Made by a program: the position numbers and the translations under genes. DNA of 64,000 nucleotides from Brachybacterium squillarum M-6-3 (GTDB taxonomy: Bacteria > Actinomycetota > Actinomycetes > Actinomycetales > Dermabacteraceae), in NCBI RefSeq assembly GCF_000225825.1, contig NZ_AGBX01000001.1, positions 930,001-994,000 on the forward strand, in the 5' to 3' direction. Below, piece after piece: positions 25,090 through 32,633 of this stretch. Every line of letters begins with the position of its first letter. The first letter of the stretch is position 1. Under the pieces are notes generated by a model. It did no database searches. It had not been told where the DNA came from and was given only the letters and a program-made list of their open reading frames with translations.

Positions 25090-26307
25090 TCAGCCCTCCG
25101 GCGTCCAGGTGAGGGTGACCGTCGTGCCGCGGTCCGGCGCGGAGCGCACCTCCGCGCCCCCGCCGGGCAGGCGCCGCATCCCCGCCAGCACGCTCTCGGC
25201 CATGCCGAGGCGGTCCGCGCCGACCCGCGCGGGGTCGAAGCCGCGGCCGTCGTCCTCCAGCGCCAGACGCAGCTCGTCGCGGTCCGCCCGGACCCGCAGC
25301 CGACGGCTCGTGCCAGGACCGGCGTGGCGCAGGCTGTTGCGCAGGGCCTCGCCGAGGGCGGCCAGCACGGCGGTGCGCACCGCCGCGGGGACGACGAGAT
25401 GGTCGTGCAGCTCGGCCTCCATCGTCGTCCCGGGATCGATGTCGGCCACCGTCTCCCGCACCCGCGCCAGCAGCTCCCGCGCGGGCACCCCCGGGCCGTC
25501 CCCCGTGGTCGGCGGGGACGCCGGGGAGGCCAGGTTCAGGGTGATCAGCGCGGAGCGGGCGCGACGGCGGGCGACGTCGCGCAGCGCCGGGTCCTCCCGG
25601 TCGGCGAGGTTCAGCACGCTGAGCACCTCGTCGTGCAGGAACTGGCGCGACCAGCGCCGGTCGTCGCGGGCCACCTGCCGGTGCGCCGCCTCCCGCAGCT
25701 CGGCGCGGGCCGTGGCGGTGGCCGCGTCCACCGTGCGGATCGCCTGCTGCGTCAGCATCACCAGGCCCACGATCACGGAGGACAGCACCACGCTCCAGGC
25801 GCCGTCGCGCAGCGCCGTGGGCCCGAGTCCCGGCGGGCCCGCCAGCACCCGGTCCAGGGTGATGGCCAGGCCGTTCAGCACCGACAGCGCCCAGGCGGTG
25901 CGCCCGTGCCCGGCGATCGCCATCGCCACCGCGGAGGAGGTGACCGCGAGGATCACCCACGGCGGGTCCAGGGAGACCAGCGGGGTGCGCAGTCCCAGCG
26001 GCAGCGTCCACAGCGTGAGCGTGCCAAGCACCCCGGCGACGGCCAGGACGCGCCGCAGCGCGCCCACTGGCGCCACCGGGGCGGCCAGGAGCACCCCGAG
26101 CGGGAGCAGATAGGTGACGGCCAGCGCCGCCATCGTCCAGGGGAGGTGGAAGTAGGGGAGCTGGCCCGGGATCAGCGGCACGTAGATCGAGGCGACGCCG
26201 AGCCCGCCCACGGCGTAGGCGACGGACAGGGCGCGGGTCGCGGTGGGAGCCAGCGGCCCGGGGTCGAGGTCGCGTCGGGGATCCGCCCGGCCGCCGGAAC
26301 GGGTCAC
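25090..26307 (-). CDS. Sensor histidine kinase, NarL/DesK type
   Basis: A 405-residue membrane kinase. Five to six hydrophobic segments lie in residues 28-190. The dimerisation/phosphoacceptor helix has RQFLHDEVLSVLN with His225. The ATPase domain has N-box LGEALRNSLRHAG, G1 box EDDGRGFDPARVGADRLGMAE and G2 GTTVTLTW at the end. The start is GTG 26307, overlapping the response regulator stop (GTGA). It presumably phosphorylates the adjacent LuxR-type regulator. The ligand is unknown; no large extracellular domain is present, so the signal is likely within or near the membrane. Confidence 0.85.
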   Translation of the reverse strand: MTRSGGRADPRRDLDPGPLAPTATRALSVAYAVGGLGVASIYVPLIPGQLPYFHLPWTMAALAVTYLLPLGVLLAAPVAPVGALRRVLAVAGVLGTLTLWTLPLGLRTPLVSLDPPWVILAVTSSAVAMAIAGHGRTAWALSVLNGLAITLDRVLAGPPGLGPTALRDGAWSVVLSSVIVGLVMLTQQAIRTVDAATATARAELREAAHRQVARDDRRWSRQFLHDEVLSVLNLADREDPALRDVARRRARSALITLNLASPASPPTTGDGPGVPARELLARVRETVADIDPGTTMEAELHDHLVVPAAVRTAVLAALGEALRNSLRHAGPGTSRRLRVRADRDELRLALEDDGRGFDPARVGADRLGMAESVLAGMRRLPGGGAEVRSAPDRGTTVTLTWTPEG

Positions 26308-26945
26308 GGCAGACCGGGCTCGCCGAGCACGCCGTCTTCCAGGGCCCGTTTGTACAGGTCGACCTTGGTGCCGCTGTCCCTCCCCACCCGGGTGTACTTC
26401 GAGCGGATCTCCTTCACGTACTTGTCCACCGTGTGCACCGAGATGCCGAGGCGGTGGGCCACCGAGACGGTGGTGTGCCCGTCGGCGTACAGCGCCAGCA
26501 CCTCCCGCTCCCGCGGGCTGAGCCCGGCGTCGCCGATCCGCTCGTCGGTGTCGATCGAGGCGGCGACCTCCGCGGAGAGCTGCGCGCGGCCCTCCAGCAC
26601 CGCCCGCAGCGCCTCCACCAGGTCGCGGGTCGGCGCCGACTTGCGCACCACGGCCTCCGCGCCGCCGCGCACCGCGGACTGCAGCAGGTACCGGCTCTCC
26701 CCAGAGGTGTAGACGACGGTGGCGATGCCCGCCGCGGCCAGGGCCTGCAGGTTCTCCTCGGGCGAGGAGCCGACCTGCAGGCGCAGGTCCAGGATCGCGA
26801 CCTCGGGCCGCTCGTCCTGGGCCAGCAGCTCCGCGACCGACGCGACCAGGCCTTGGAAGCGGGCGCCCGGCACCGCGGCCACCACCTCCGCCAGCACGGT
26901 GGACATGAAGGGGTGGTCGTCGATCGCCCCGATCGCGCGTGCCAT
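26304..26945 (-). CDS. LuxR-family response regulator
   Basis: About 213 residues: receiver domain with acidic pair Asp9-Asp10 (AIDDHPF), phosphoacceptor Asp53 (VAILDLRL), switch Thr/Ser in VVYTSGES and Lys in VVRKSAP; then a LuxR/NarL DNA-binding domain LSPREREVLALYADGHTTVSVAHRLGISVHTVDKYVKEI. ATG 26945 is preferred because GAGGGGG lies about nine bases upstream; an in-frame GTG at 26954 is the alternative. First gene of the three-gene signalling operon. Target genes are not known; nearby copies A and B and the STAND gene are natural candidates. Confidence 0.88.
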   Translation of the reverse strand: MARAIGAIDDHPFMSTVLAEVVAAVPGARFQGLVASVAELLAQDERPEVAILDLRLQVGSSPEENLQALAAAGIATVVYTSGESRYLLQSAVRGGAEAVVRKSAPTRDLVEALRAVLEGRAQLSAEVAASIDTDERIGDAGLSPREREVLALYADGHTTVSVAHRLGISVHTVDKYVKEIRSKYTRVGRDSGTKVDLYKRALEDGVLGEPGLP

Positions 26946-27236
26946 GTCCGTCACCCCCTCGAGGCCCCGGCGCCGCTCCCGTGCGACGTCGGCGATGCCC
27001 GCGTCATCCCTGTGTGTCGGATCCTAGGCGCGCCCGGACCGCAGGGACAGGACCTCGGTGGAGTCCTCCCGCACGCATTGAGCCGAGCGGGGTCGGCGGG
27101 GTCTTCGCCGGCGGCCACGATCTGGGCGCTGGTCATCGGGTACGACCTGCTCGTGCTGCTCGCGGTGGCGGCGGGCTGCATCGTGCTCTGGCGCATCACG
27201 CGGTCATCCGGGCCGTCGGCGCGCCCGGCCCGAGCC
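26946..27236. other. Regulatory gap upstream of the response regulator
   Basis: 291 bp. On the minus strand CTAGGAT (-10-like) is followed by CCGACACACAGG, part of the shared 8-mer TCCGACAC (27014-27021 on plus). On the plus strand around 27117-27205 a frame encodes one hydrophobic stretch (ALVIGYDLLVLLAVAAGC) followed by WRITRSS, without a good start codon or ribosome binding site; it may be a remnant of a small membrane protein or chance. Confidence 0.4.
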
Positions 27237-27827
27237 TCAGCCCTCGTGGGGCGGAGCGCCGTCCTGCTCGGAGCAGTCGCAGGTGGTGAGGACCAGGACG
27301 GCACCGTTCTCCGGTTCCATCAGACGGCGCAGCCGCGCCCCCGGATCGGGGATCTCGTGGCGCTGCCAGGCCAGCAGTCGGGTGCTGTCCCGATGGTCCA
27401 GTCGCACCAGCGAACGCAGGTGATCCCGCGCGGCGGGGGCGGGCCGTGCGGGTCCCGGAGCCCCCGCGGGGCGCTCGTCGCGGAAGGCCTGCCACCAGTG
27501 CTGCTCGCCCACCCCGCCCGGCGTCGCGGGACCGTCGGCCAGCTCCAGCGCCCGGACCAGCCTCCCGAAGTCCTGGCGCATGCCGAGCTGCGGGATGTAG
27601 TGGCCGGTGAGCCAGCCCTGCAGGGTCGGCACCCGGATGTCGACCAGCCGTTCGAGCTTGCGGTAGGAGAGGCCCAGCTCGATCCGTGCCTCGCCCATGG
27701 TCGCGACGATCCCGGCCCTGCCCTCCCGCAGCGCCTCCTCGAAGCGGAGCCGACGGGGCGTGGGGGAGACGGGCAGGAGCGGGTCCTCCCCGCTGGGGCC
27801 GGTGGGGGGCAGGTCGAGCGCGGTCAT
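27237..27827 (-). CDS. HTH protein resembling a truncated STAND N-terminus (copy B)
   Basis: 196 residues; start ATG 27827 after GGGAGTTCCC. It is a close paralogue of copy A: LSYRKLERLVDIRVPTLQGW at 53-71, GMRQDFGRLVRALELADG at 82-99, GGVGEQHWWQAF at 104-115, then LLAWQRHEIPDPGARLRRL and the C-terminal VLVLTTCDCSEQDG. Conservation of LTTCDC between A and B, while the linker after WWQAF varies, suggests the end is functional, perhaps metal binding or a disulfide switch (inference). It lies between the STAND gene and the two-component operon, all on the same strand. Confidence 0.75.
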   Translation of the reverse strand: MTALDLPPTGPSGEDPLLPVSPTPRRLRFEEALREGRAGIVATMGEARIELGLSYRKLERLVDIRVPTLQGWLTGHYIPQLGMRQDFGRLVRALELADGPATPGGVGEQHWWQAFRDERPAGAPGPARPAPAARDHLRSLVRLDHRDSTRLLAWQRHEIPDPGARLRRLMEPENGAVLVLTTCDCSEQDGAPPHEG

Positions 27828-27968
27828 GGGAACTCCCGGGGTCGGGCCGAGGGGGCGTGGACGGAGACGGCCGTCCGGCGGGGTTCCCTCCCGACCGCCC
27901 GAGGCCGTCCCCGTCACGCTAGGGCGCGGCCGGCCGTGCAGGGCCCCGGGCCACGGATCCGGATCGGG

Positions 27969-28038
27969 TCCGAACGGGTCGCGCGGGGGACCGCGGGGGT
28001 GTCGGAGCCCGGCACCGTGTTCGGTCCCGTTCGGAACG
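27969..28038 (-). promoter_or_regulatory. Inverted repeat cluster upstream of copy B
   Basis: TCCGAACGGG (27969-27978) and CCCGTTCGGA (28026-28035) are perfect 10-bp inverted copies 47 bp apart; the second is part of the palindrome CGTTCGGAACG (28028-28038). Between them lies the shared 8-mer GTGTCGGA (27999-28006). CGGAACG at 28032-28038 is the complement of the CGTTCCG repeated upstream of the STAND gene. Probable operator region; the binding protein is unknown. Confidence 0.5.
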
Positions 28039-28064
28039 CCCCCGCACCGGAGCAATCGTGCAGC

Positions 28065-31000
28065 TCAGGAGCACATCGGCGCGTCATCCGGGAGGGACGG
28101 CGCGAGCTCCTGCCCCTCCTCGACGGTCAGCGGTTCGCCGACCTCGGAGCAGATCTGGCTGCGGGCCTCCGCGGGATCGAGGGTCCACCACCACAGATGC
28201 CCCGAGTAGGTGGAGGCCACCATCCGGGTGCCGTCGTCGAGGAACGTGGCGTCGGTGATCTCGCTGCGGATCGGCCCCTGCAGCCGCAGCTGCGAGCCGC
28301 TGATCGCGGTGCCGTCCTCGCTGATGTCGCGCACGTCCACGTGGCTGACGGCGGAGATCGCCATGCGGTCGCCCTCCGCCGTGAAGGACAGGCTGATCGG
28401 AGTGTCCGTCATCCCGGTGACGGTGCTCAGCCGGCTCGGCGCGGTCGGATCCGAGATGTCCATGATCCCGACCTCCAGGCTCTCGGTCGCATAGCCGAGC
28501 TGGCCGGGATGGCCCGGCCGCATCTCGATCCAGGTGGGGCGCTGCCCGCCCATGTCGATGCGGGCCAGCTCCTCGTCGGCCTCGAGATCCCAGACCAGCA
28601 GGTCCCAGGTGCCGTCCTCCACCACCAGCGTGTCCCGGTCGCGGAAGGTCATGGTGTTCCCTGCCAGCACCGGGATCCGGGCGAGCTCGGTGAGCCGCAC
28701 ATCTGCTCCGCCGGCGCCCGGGTCCTCGGCGACGTCGTAGACGACGACCTCGTCCGAGTCCTGGTCGCCGATGGCGAGCCGTGTCCCGTCGGCGGAGAAC
28801 GTCGCATTGATCAGGAGGGCACCCGGGAGCGGGTCCACCCGGGTGGGGTCGCTGAGGCCCGTCTCGCCGACGCGCGAGACCTTCAGCCCCTCCCGGCCGC
28901 CGTAGGCGACGAACCGACCGTCGCTGGTCACGGCCAGCGCGTACCGGGTCTCATCGGTGGCCTCCGGCACCTCGAGGGGGACGACCGTGCCGTCCTCGCC
29001 GAGCCGATCCACCTGCAGCCGTCCGTCGCCGGAGCCCAGGGACCCGATCGCCGTGCGGCCGTGGGTGTCGGCGACCACCTCGAAGACGCGGCCGCGCTCC
29101 TCGGGCAGCAGGAACGTGTCATCGGGCCAGATGGTGATGGTGCCGTCGGCGGTGTTCGTGACCAGCGCCCCGTCGGCCTCCACCAGGGCGTCCGGCAGGG
29201 AGGGCAGCACCTGCACGTCGCTCGCCTCCCCCTCGAGGGTGAACAGGCGCAGGGTGTGGTCCGAGGCGACGGCGGCCAGCCGCCCGTCCTCGAGGAAGGC
29301 GGCGTCGTTGACCCAGGACTCGAAGCCCTCGGCGGTGGCGGTGACCTCCAGCTCACCGTCCTGCACGGTGCCGATCTCGACGGTGTGGTCACGGGTGGAG
29401 GCTGCGAAGCGGTCCCCCTCGGGGGAGAGCGAGACGTCGTTGAGCAGGGGCAGGGTGAGAGCGGGGCCCCAGGCCGTCTCGCCGAGGGGGTCCTCGAGCA
29501 GGGCGAGGGTGCCGTCCTCGCGGGAGGCGAGGACCGCCGCGCCGCGGGCGTCCAGCCCCAGCACCGGGGACGCCTCCCCGGACGCCTCCTGCGGCGGACC
29601 CTCGACAGAATCCAGGGCGACGGTCCGGTCGTCCTCGATCCGGAGACGGTGCAGGTGCCCGTCGCTGCCACCGAACAGGGCCCCGGAGCCGTCCGGCAGC
29701 ACCACGGCCGCGTCCGTCGCCAGGGCCGTCTCCACGCATCCCAGCTCGACCGGCGCGGCCGTCACGTCCCAGACGCAGCCCTGTCCGCGCATCCCGGTGG
29801 CGTTCTCCCCGGCGACGGCGAGCAGGCGGCGATCCCCGGCCTCCACCAGGCTGAGCGCGTAGATGTCGGTGACCGCGGCGTCCATGCTGTGCAGCTCCCG
29901 GCCGGTGGCGGGGTCCAGCAGCCGCACGATGCCCTGCGCACCGCCGTGGGCGAGCAGCCCGTCGACGGCGGCCAGGCCCGCCGGGCCGGGGGCGGTGGTG
30001 ATCCGCCGGGGCAGTGTGCCCGCGGTCAGGGAGAACAGGCGGGAGCGGGAGGTCGGGTTGTCGTCGATGCCGTGGGCGGCGATCGCGAGCTGCGCGGCCT
30101 CCGCGGGCATGGTCTCGGCCACCACCTCGGAGCGGTTGGCGATCTCCCCGGCCAGGGCCGTGCGCTCGGCCGAGCGCAGGGTGAGAGCGCTGAACGCCGC
30201 GGAGCCCGCGAGCACGAGGGCGATCACGGCGAGCGCGGAGGCCAGCACGCTGACGGTGCGGAAGCGGCGCGAGCTGCGACGCAGCGCCGTGTTCTCCGCC
30301 TCCGCCCGCCGCAGGCGCTCCTCCCGGGCCTCGCGTACGGCGGCGAGGAAGTCCCTTTCCAGGTGGGAGAGGTCCTCGTCCGGCAGGTCGGCATCCTCCG
30401 GGCGCTCCGCTGCCAGCACCAGGGCGGAGTCCGGTGCGGCGGCCAGCCCCTCCGGGCGTCCCGCCTCGTCCCAGAAAGTCGCGTACCGGGTGAGCATGCG
30501 CCGGGAGGCCGACCAGTCCTGCGCGGAGGCGATCCACTCGGCCAGCCGCGGCCAGGTGGTCAGCAGCAGGTCGTGGCCGATGGTGATGGTCTCGCGGTCC
30601 CGCTGCAGGAGGTGGGCGGCCAGGAAGGTCCGCAGCACCTCCTCGCGGGCGGGATCCTCCGGCACCGGGACGGTGCCCGCGGTGAGACGACGACGGGCCG
30701 GCTGGGAGTCGTCCAGGTGGAGCATCTCCCGCAGCGTCGGCCAGCAGGCCTCCCGGGCGGCGGGGGAGAGCTGCGCGTAGGCGGCCTCCGCGGCACGTTC
30801 CACGGAGCGGGCGACGCCGCCGGAGCGCTCGTAGTCCTCCAGGGTGATGCGGACGGCGTCCTCCCGCTGCTGCCAGAGCGTGCGCATCGTCTGGGAGAGC
30901 AGCGGCAGCGCCCCGGAGAGGCCCTCGGAGCCGCCCGCCTCGGCTCCCGCGTCCCGCAGGATCACCTCCGCCACGCCCGGGTCGAGGGCGATGCCCTGCG

Positions 31001-31919
31001 CCGCGGTGGGCTCCTGCAGGATCTCGAGGGCGTCCTCCCGGGTGATCGGGCCGATCACCACGTGCGCCGTCTCCAGGGCGGCCCGCAGTGCGGGGACATC
31101 GGTGGCGGGGGCGAGGGCGTCGGCCCGCAGCACCAGGATCAGCACCGTGCCGGAGGCCCCGGTCGCCGCCGCCGCGGCGATCCGGGCGAGCGTCCGCTCC
31201 CGTTCCGGCTCGGAACCGGACCAGAGCGCCTCCGCCTGGTCGAGCACGAGGACCCGCGGGCCGGTGCCCGCGGCCAGCTCGGCGAGGGCCTCCTCGACCT
31301 CCGGGCCCGGCTGCACCCGACGGGCCGGGATGCCCTCCCGCTCGTCGGCGACGCGGCGCACCGCAGCCGCCACCAGTGACGACTTGCCGACACCGGATCG
31401 TCCCGTGACCAGCAGCAGCGGGGAGCCGCGCCCGTCCAGGCGACGGCGCAGCCGGGCAGCCAGCTCGGCGACCTGGGCGTGCCGGCCCGGGAACAGGTGG
31501 GCGTCGCCGAGCTCGTAGGGGCGCATCCCGGGGTACGGCGGGGACTGCTCCGGGTCCGGGGCGGTCACGGGGGCCGGTGCGGAGCGGATCGCCCGCCACC
31601 AGTCCTCCCCGGTGACACCGCCGCGGGTGCCCTCGGGGTCCACCAGGTCCAGGGCCTCGACCAGGCGGAGGAAGTCGGCACGCATGCCGACCTGCGGGGC
31701 GGAGCGCCCCGTCAGCCAGCCCTGCAGGGTGGTGATCGGGACGCCCACCCGGCCGCTGAGGCGGCGGTAGGCGAGGCCGCCGTCGTCCTTCGCGGCCGTC
31801 AGGGCCGCGGCGACGCCCGCGCGGCCCTGCACCGCGGCCAGCCGCCAGCGTCGGTACCGCTCGGTAATGCCGTCGGCGTCCTCGCCGTTCGGAACGGGCT
31901 GCCGGGGCTCGGACGGCAT
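28065..31919 (-). CDS. HTH - nSTAND1 NTPase - beta-propeller protein
   Basis: 1284 residues. N-terminal HTH-like domain at about 25-112 (YRRLSGRVGVPITTLQGWLTG...WWRAIR). PPYPGMRPYELGDAHLFPGR at 127-146 opens an nSTAND1 ATPase domain; Walker A GRSGVGKSS at 173-181 and Walker B-like RVLVLDQAEALW follow. A single hydrophobic segment near 605-635 is followed by an extended WD40-like propeller (repeated LA.D..G..LA pattern) to the C-terminus. STAND proteins are nucleotide-dependent switches; members act in regulation and in anti-phage defence. No nuclease or other effector domain is obvious. ATG has GGGAG upstream. Position on the same strand upstream of the two-component and cas genes is suggestive. 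Confidence 0.85.
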   Translation of the reverse strand: MPSEPRQPVPNGEDADGITERYRRWRLAAVQGRAGVAAALTAAKDDGGLAYRRLSGRVGVPITTLQGWLTGRSAPQVGMRADFLRLVEALDLVDPEGTRGGVTGEDWWRAIRSAPAPVTAPDPEQSPPYPGMRPYELGDAHLFPGRHAQVAELAARLRRRLDGRGSPLLLVTGRSGVGKSSLVAAAVRRVADEREGIPARRVQPGPEVEEALAELAAGTGPRVLVLDQAEALWSGSEPERERTLARIAAAAATGASGTVLILVLRADALAPATDVPALRAALETAHVVIGPITREDALEILQEPTAAQGIALDPGVAEVILRDAGAEAGGSEGLSGALPLLSQTMRTLWQQREDAVRITLEDYERSGGVARSVERAAEAAYAQLSPAAREACWPTLREMLHLDDSQPARRRLTAGTVPVPEDPAREEVLRTFLAAHLLQRDRETITIGHDLLLTTWPRLAEWIASAQDWSASRRMLTRYATFWDEAGRPEGLAAAPDSALVLAAERPEDADLPDEDLSHLERDFLAAVREAREERLRRAEAENTALRRSSRRFRTVSVLASALAVIALVLAGSAAFSALTLRSAERTALAGEIANRSEVVAETMPAEAAQLAIAAHGIDDNPTSRSRLFSLTAGTLPRRITTAPGPAGLAAVDGLLAHGGAQGIVRLLDPATGRELHSMDAAVTDIYALSLVEAGDRRLLAVAGENATGMRGQGCVWDVTAAPVELGCVETALATDAAVVLPDGSGALFGGSDGHLHRLRIEDDRTVALDSVEGPPQEASGEASPVLGLDARGAAVLASREDGTLALLEDPLGETAWGPALTLPLLNDVSLSPEGDRFAASTRDHTVEIGTVQDGELEVTATAEGFESWVNDAAFLEDGRLAAVASDHTLRLFTLEGEASDVQVLPSLPDALVEADGALVTNTADGTITIWPDDTFLLPEERGRVFEVVADTHGRTAIGSLGSGDGRLQVDRLGEDGTVVPLEVPEATDETRYALAVTSDGRFVAYGGREGLKVSRVGETGLSDPTRVDPLPGALLINATFSADGTRLAIGDQDSDEVVVYDVAEDPGAGGADVRLTELARIPVLAGNTMTFRDRDTLVVEDGTWDLLVWDLEADEELARIDMGGQRPTWIEMRPGHPGQLGYATESLEVGIMDISDPTAPSRLSTVTGMTDTPISLSFTAEGDRMAISAVSHVDVRDISEDGTAISGSQLRLQGPIRSEITDATFLDDGTRMVASTYSGHLWWWTLDPAEARSQICSEVGEPLTVEEGQELAPSLPDDAPMCS

Positions 31920-32059
31920 GGGATCACTCCCGCGGTCGGGACGGTCAGGACGGGGGATCGCCGCCCGTCCGCGCGCTCGGGGTTCCCGAACAAGGACACA
32001 CGGTGATGACCTGCACGATCATCATGCACCGGGGGAAACCGGGAATCTGCGACAGATGT

Positions 32060-32087
32060 CGTTCCGTGACCGTTCCGAAGCGTTCCG
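32060..32087 (-). promoter_or_regulatory. Three phased direct repeats upstream of the STAND gene
   Basis: CGTTCCG occurs at 32060-32066, 32071-32077 and 32081-32087, start-to-start 11 and 10 bp, i.e. on one face of the helix, 140-170 bp upstream of the STAND start. The same heptamer (as CGGAACG) occurs in the copy B upstream region. Helical phasing suggests cooperative binding of a regulator. Also compatible with a role for the glutathione peroxidase 3' end, which starts 15 bp away. Confidence 0.45.
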
Positions 32088-32101
32088 ACCCTGGCCGGAG
32101 C

Positions 32102-32602
32102 TCAGCCGCGTGCCCCGAGCGCCTCCTCGACGGGCTCGGCCAGCGTCCCCGGCTCCACCTCGGAGGCATAGCGGGCGCGGACGGTGCCGTCGCGGCCGAG
32201 CAGGAACTTGGTGAAGTTCCAGCCGATGGGGGCGGCCTCGATCGGGCCGCCTACGCCCTCGTGCGCGCCGGTCAGCCACTGGTACAGCGGGTGGGCGCCC
32301 TCGCCGTTGACCTCGACTTTGGAGAACATCGGGAAGTCCACGCCGAAGCTGGTGGAGCAGAACTCGGCGATCTCGGCGTCGGTGCCGGGCTCCTGGTGGT
32401 TGAACTGGTCGCAGGGGAAGCCCAGCACGATCAGTCCCTCCTCGCGGTAGCGGGACTGCAGCTCCTGCAGCCCGTCGTACTGGGGGGTGAAGCCGCACTT
32501 GCTGGCGGTGTTCACGATCAGCACCACCTGGCCGACGTAGCGGCCCAGGTCGGTGTCCGAGCCGTCGATCGCGGTGGCGGTGAAGTCGGCGAGAGTCGTC
32601 AT
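32102..32602 (-). CDS. Glutathione peroxidase family protein
   Basis: A 166-residue thioredoxin-fold peroxidase. The start is ATG 32602 (MTTLADFTATAIDG); the longer open frame upstream is part of a broken SDR gene. Motifs: NTASKCGFTPQYDGLQ with the peroxidatic Cys, LGFPCDQFNHQEPG with Gln and a second Cys, and WNFTKFLLGRDG with the Trp/Asn of the active tetrad. Cys instead of selenocysteine is normal for bacteria. Actinobacteria lack glutathione, so thioredoxin or mycothiol-linked reductants are the likely electron donors (family knowledge). Reduces hydrogen peroxide and lipid peroxides in the cytoplasm. Confidence 0.93.
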   Translation of the reverse strand: MTTLADFTATAIDGSDTDLGRYVGQVVLIVNTASKCGFTPQYDGLQELQSRYREEGLIVLGFPCDQFNHQEPGTDAEIAEFCSTSFGVDFPMFSKVEVNGEGAHPLYQWLTGAHEGVGGPIEAAPIGWNFTKFLLGRDGTVRARYASEVEPGTLAEPVEEALGARG

Positions 32603-32633
32603 GGGGCCATTGTGGCCGGGATCGGCGGGGGAG

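Noticed and set aside
23923-26712. Plus-strand open frame over the kinase operon
   Set aside because: Ser/Arg/Ala-rich antisense translation without motifs, opposite to the kinase and regulator genes.
27117-27236. Small membrane protein frame on the plus strand (ALVIGYDLLVLLAVAAGC)
   Set aside because: No start codon with ribosome binding site in frame, and it continues as antisense of copy B. Kept only as a remark.
26433-31379. Plus-strand open frame of about 1650 codons over the STAND and neighbouring genes
   Set aside because: It is antisense to several well-supported genes, is Gln/His/Arg/Gly-rich low-complexity translation, and has no domain. Typical shadow of GC-rich coding DNA.
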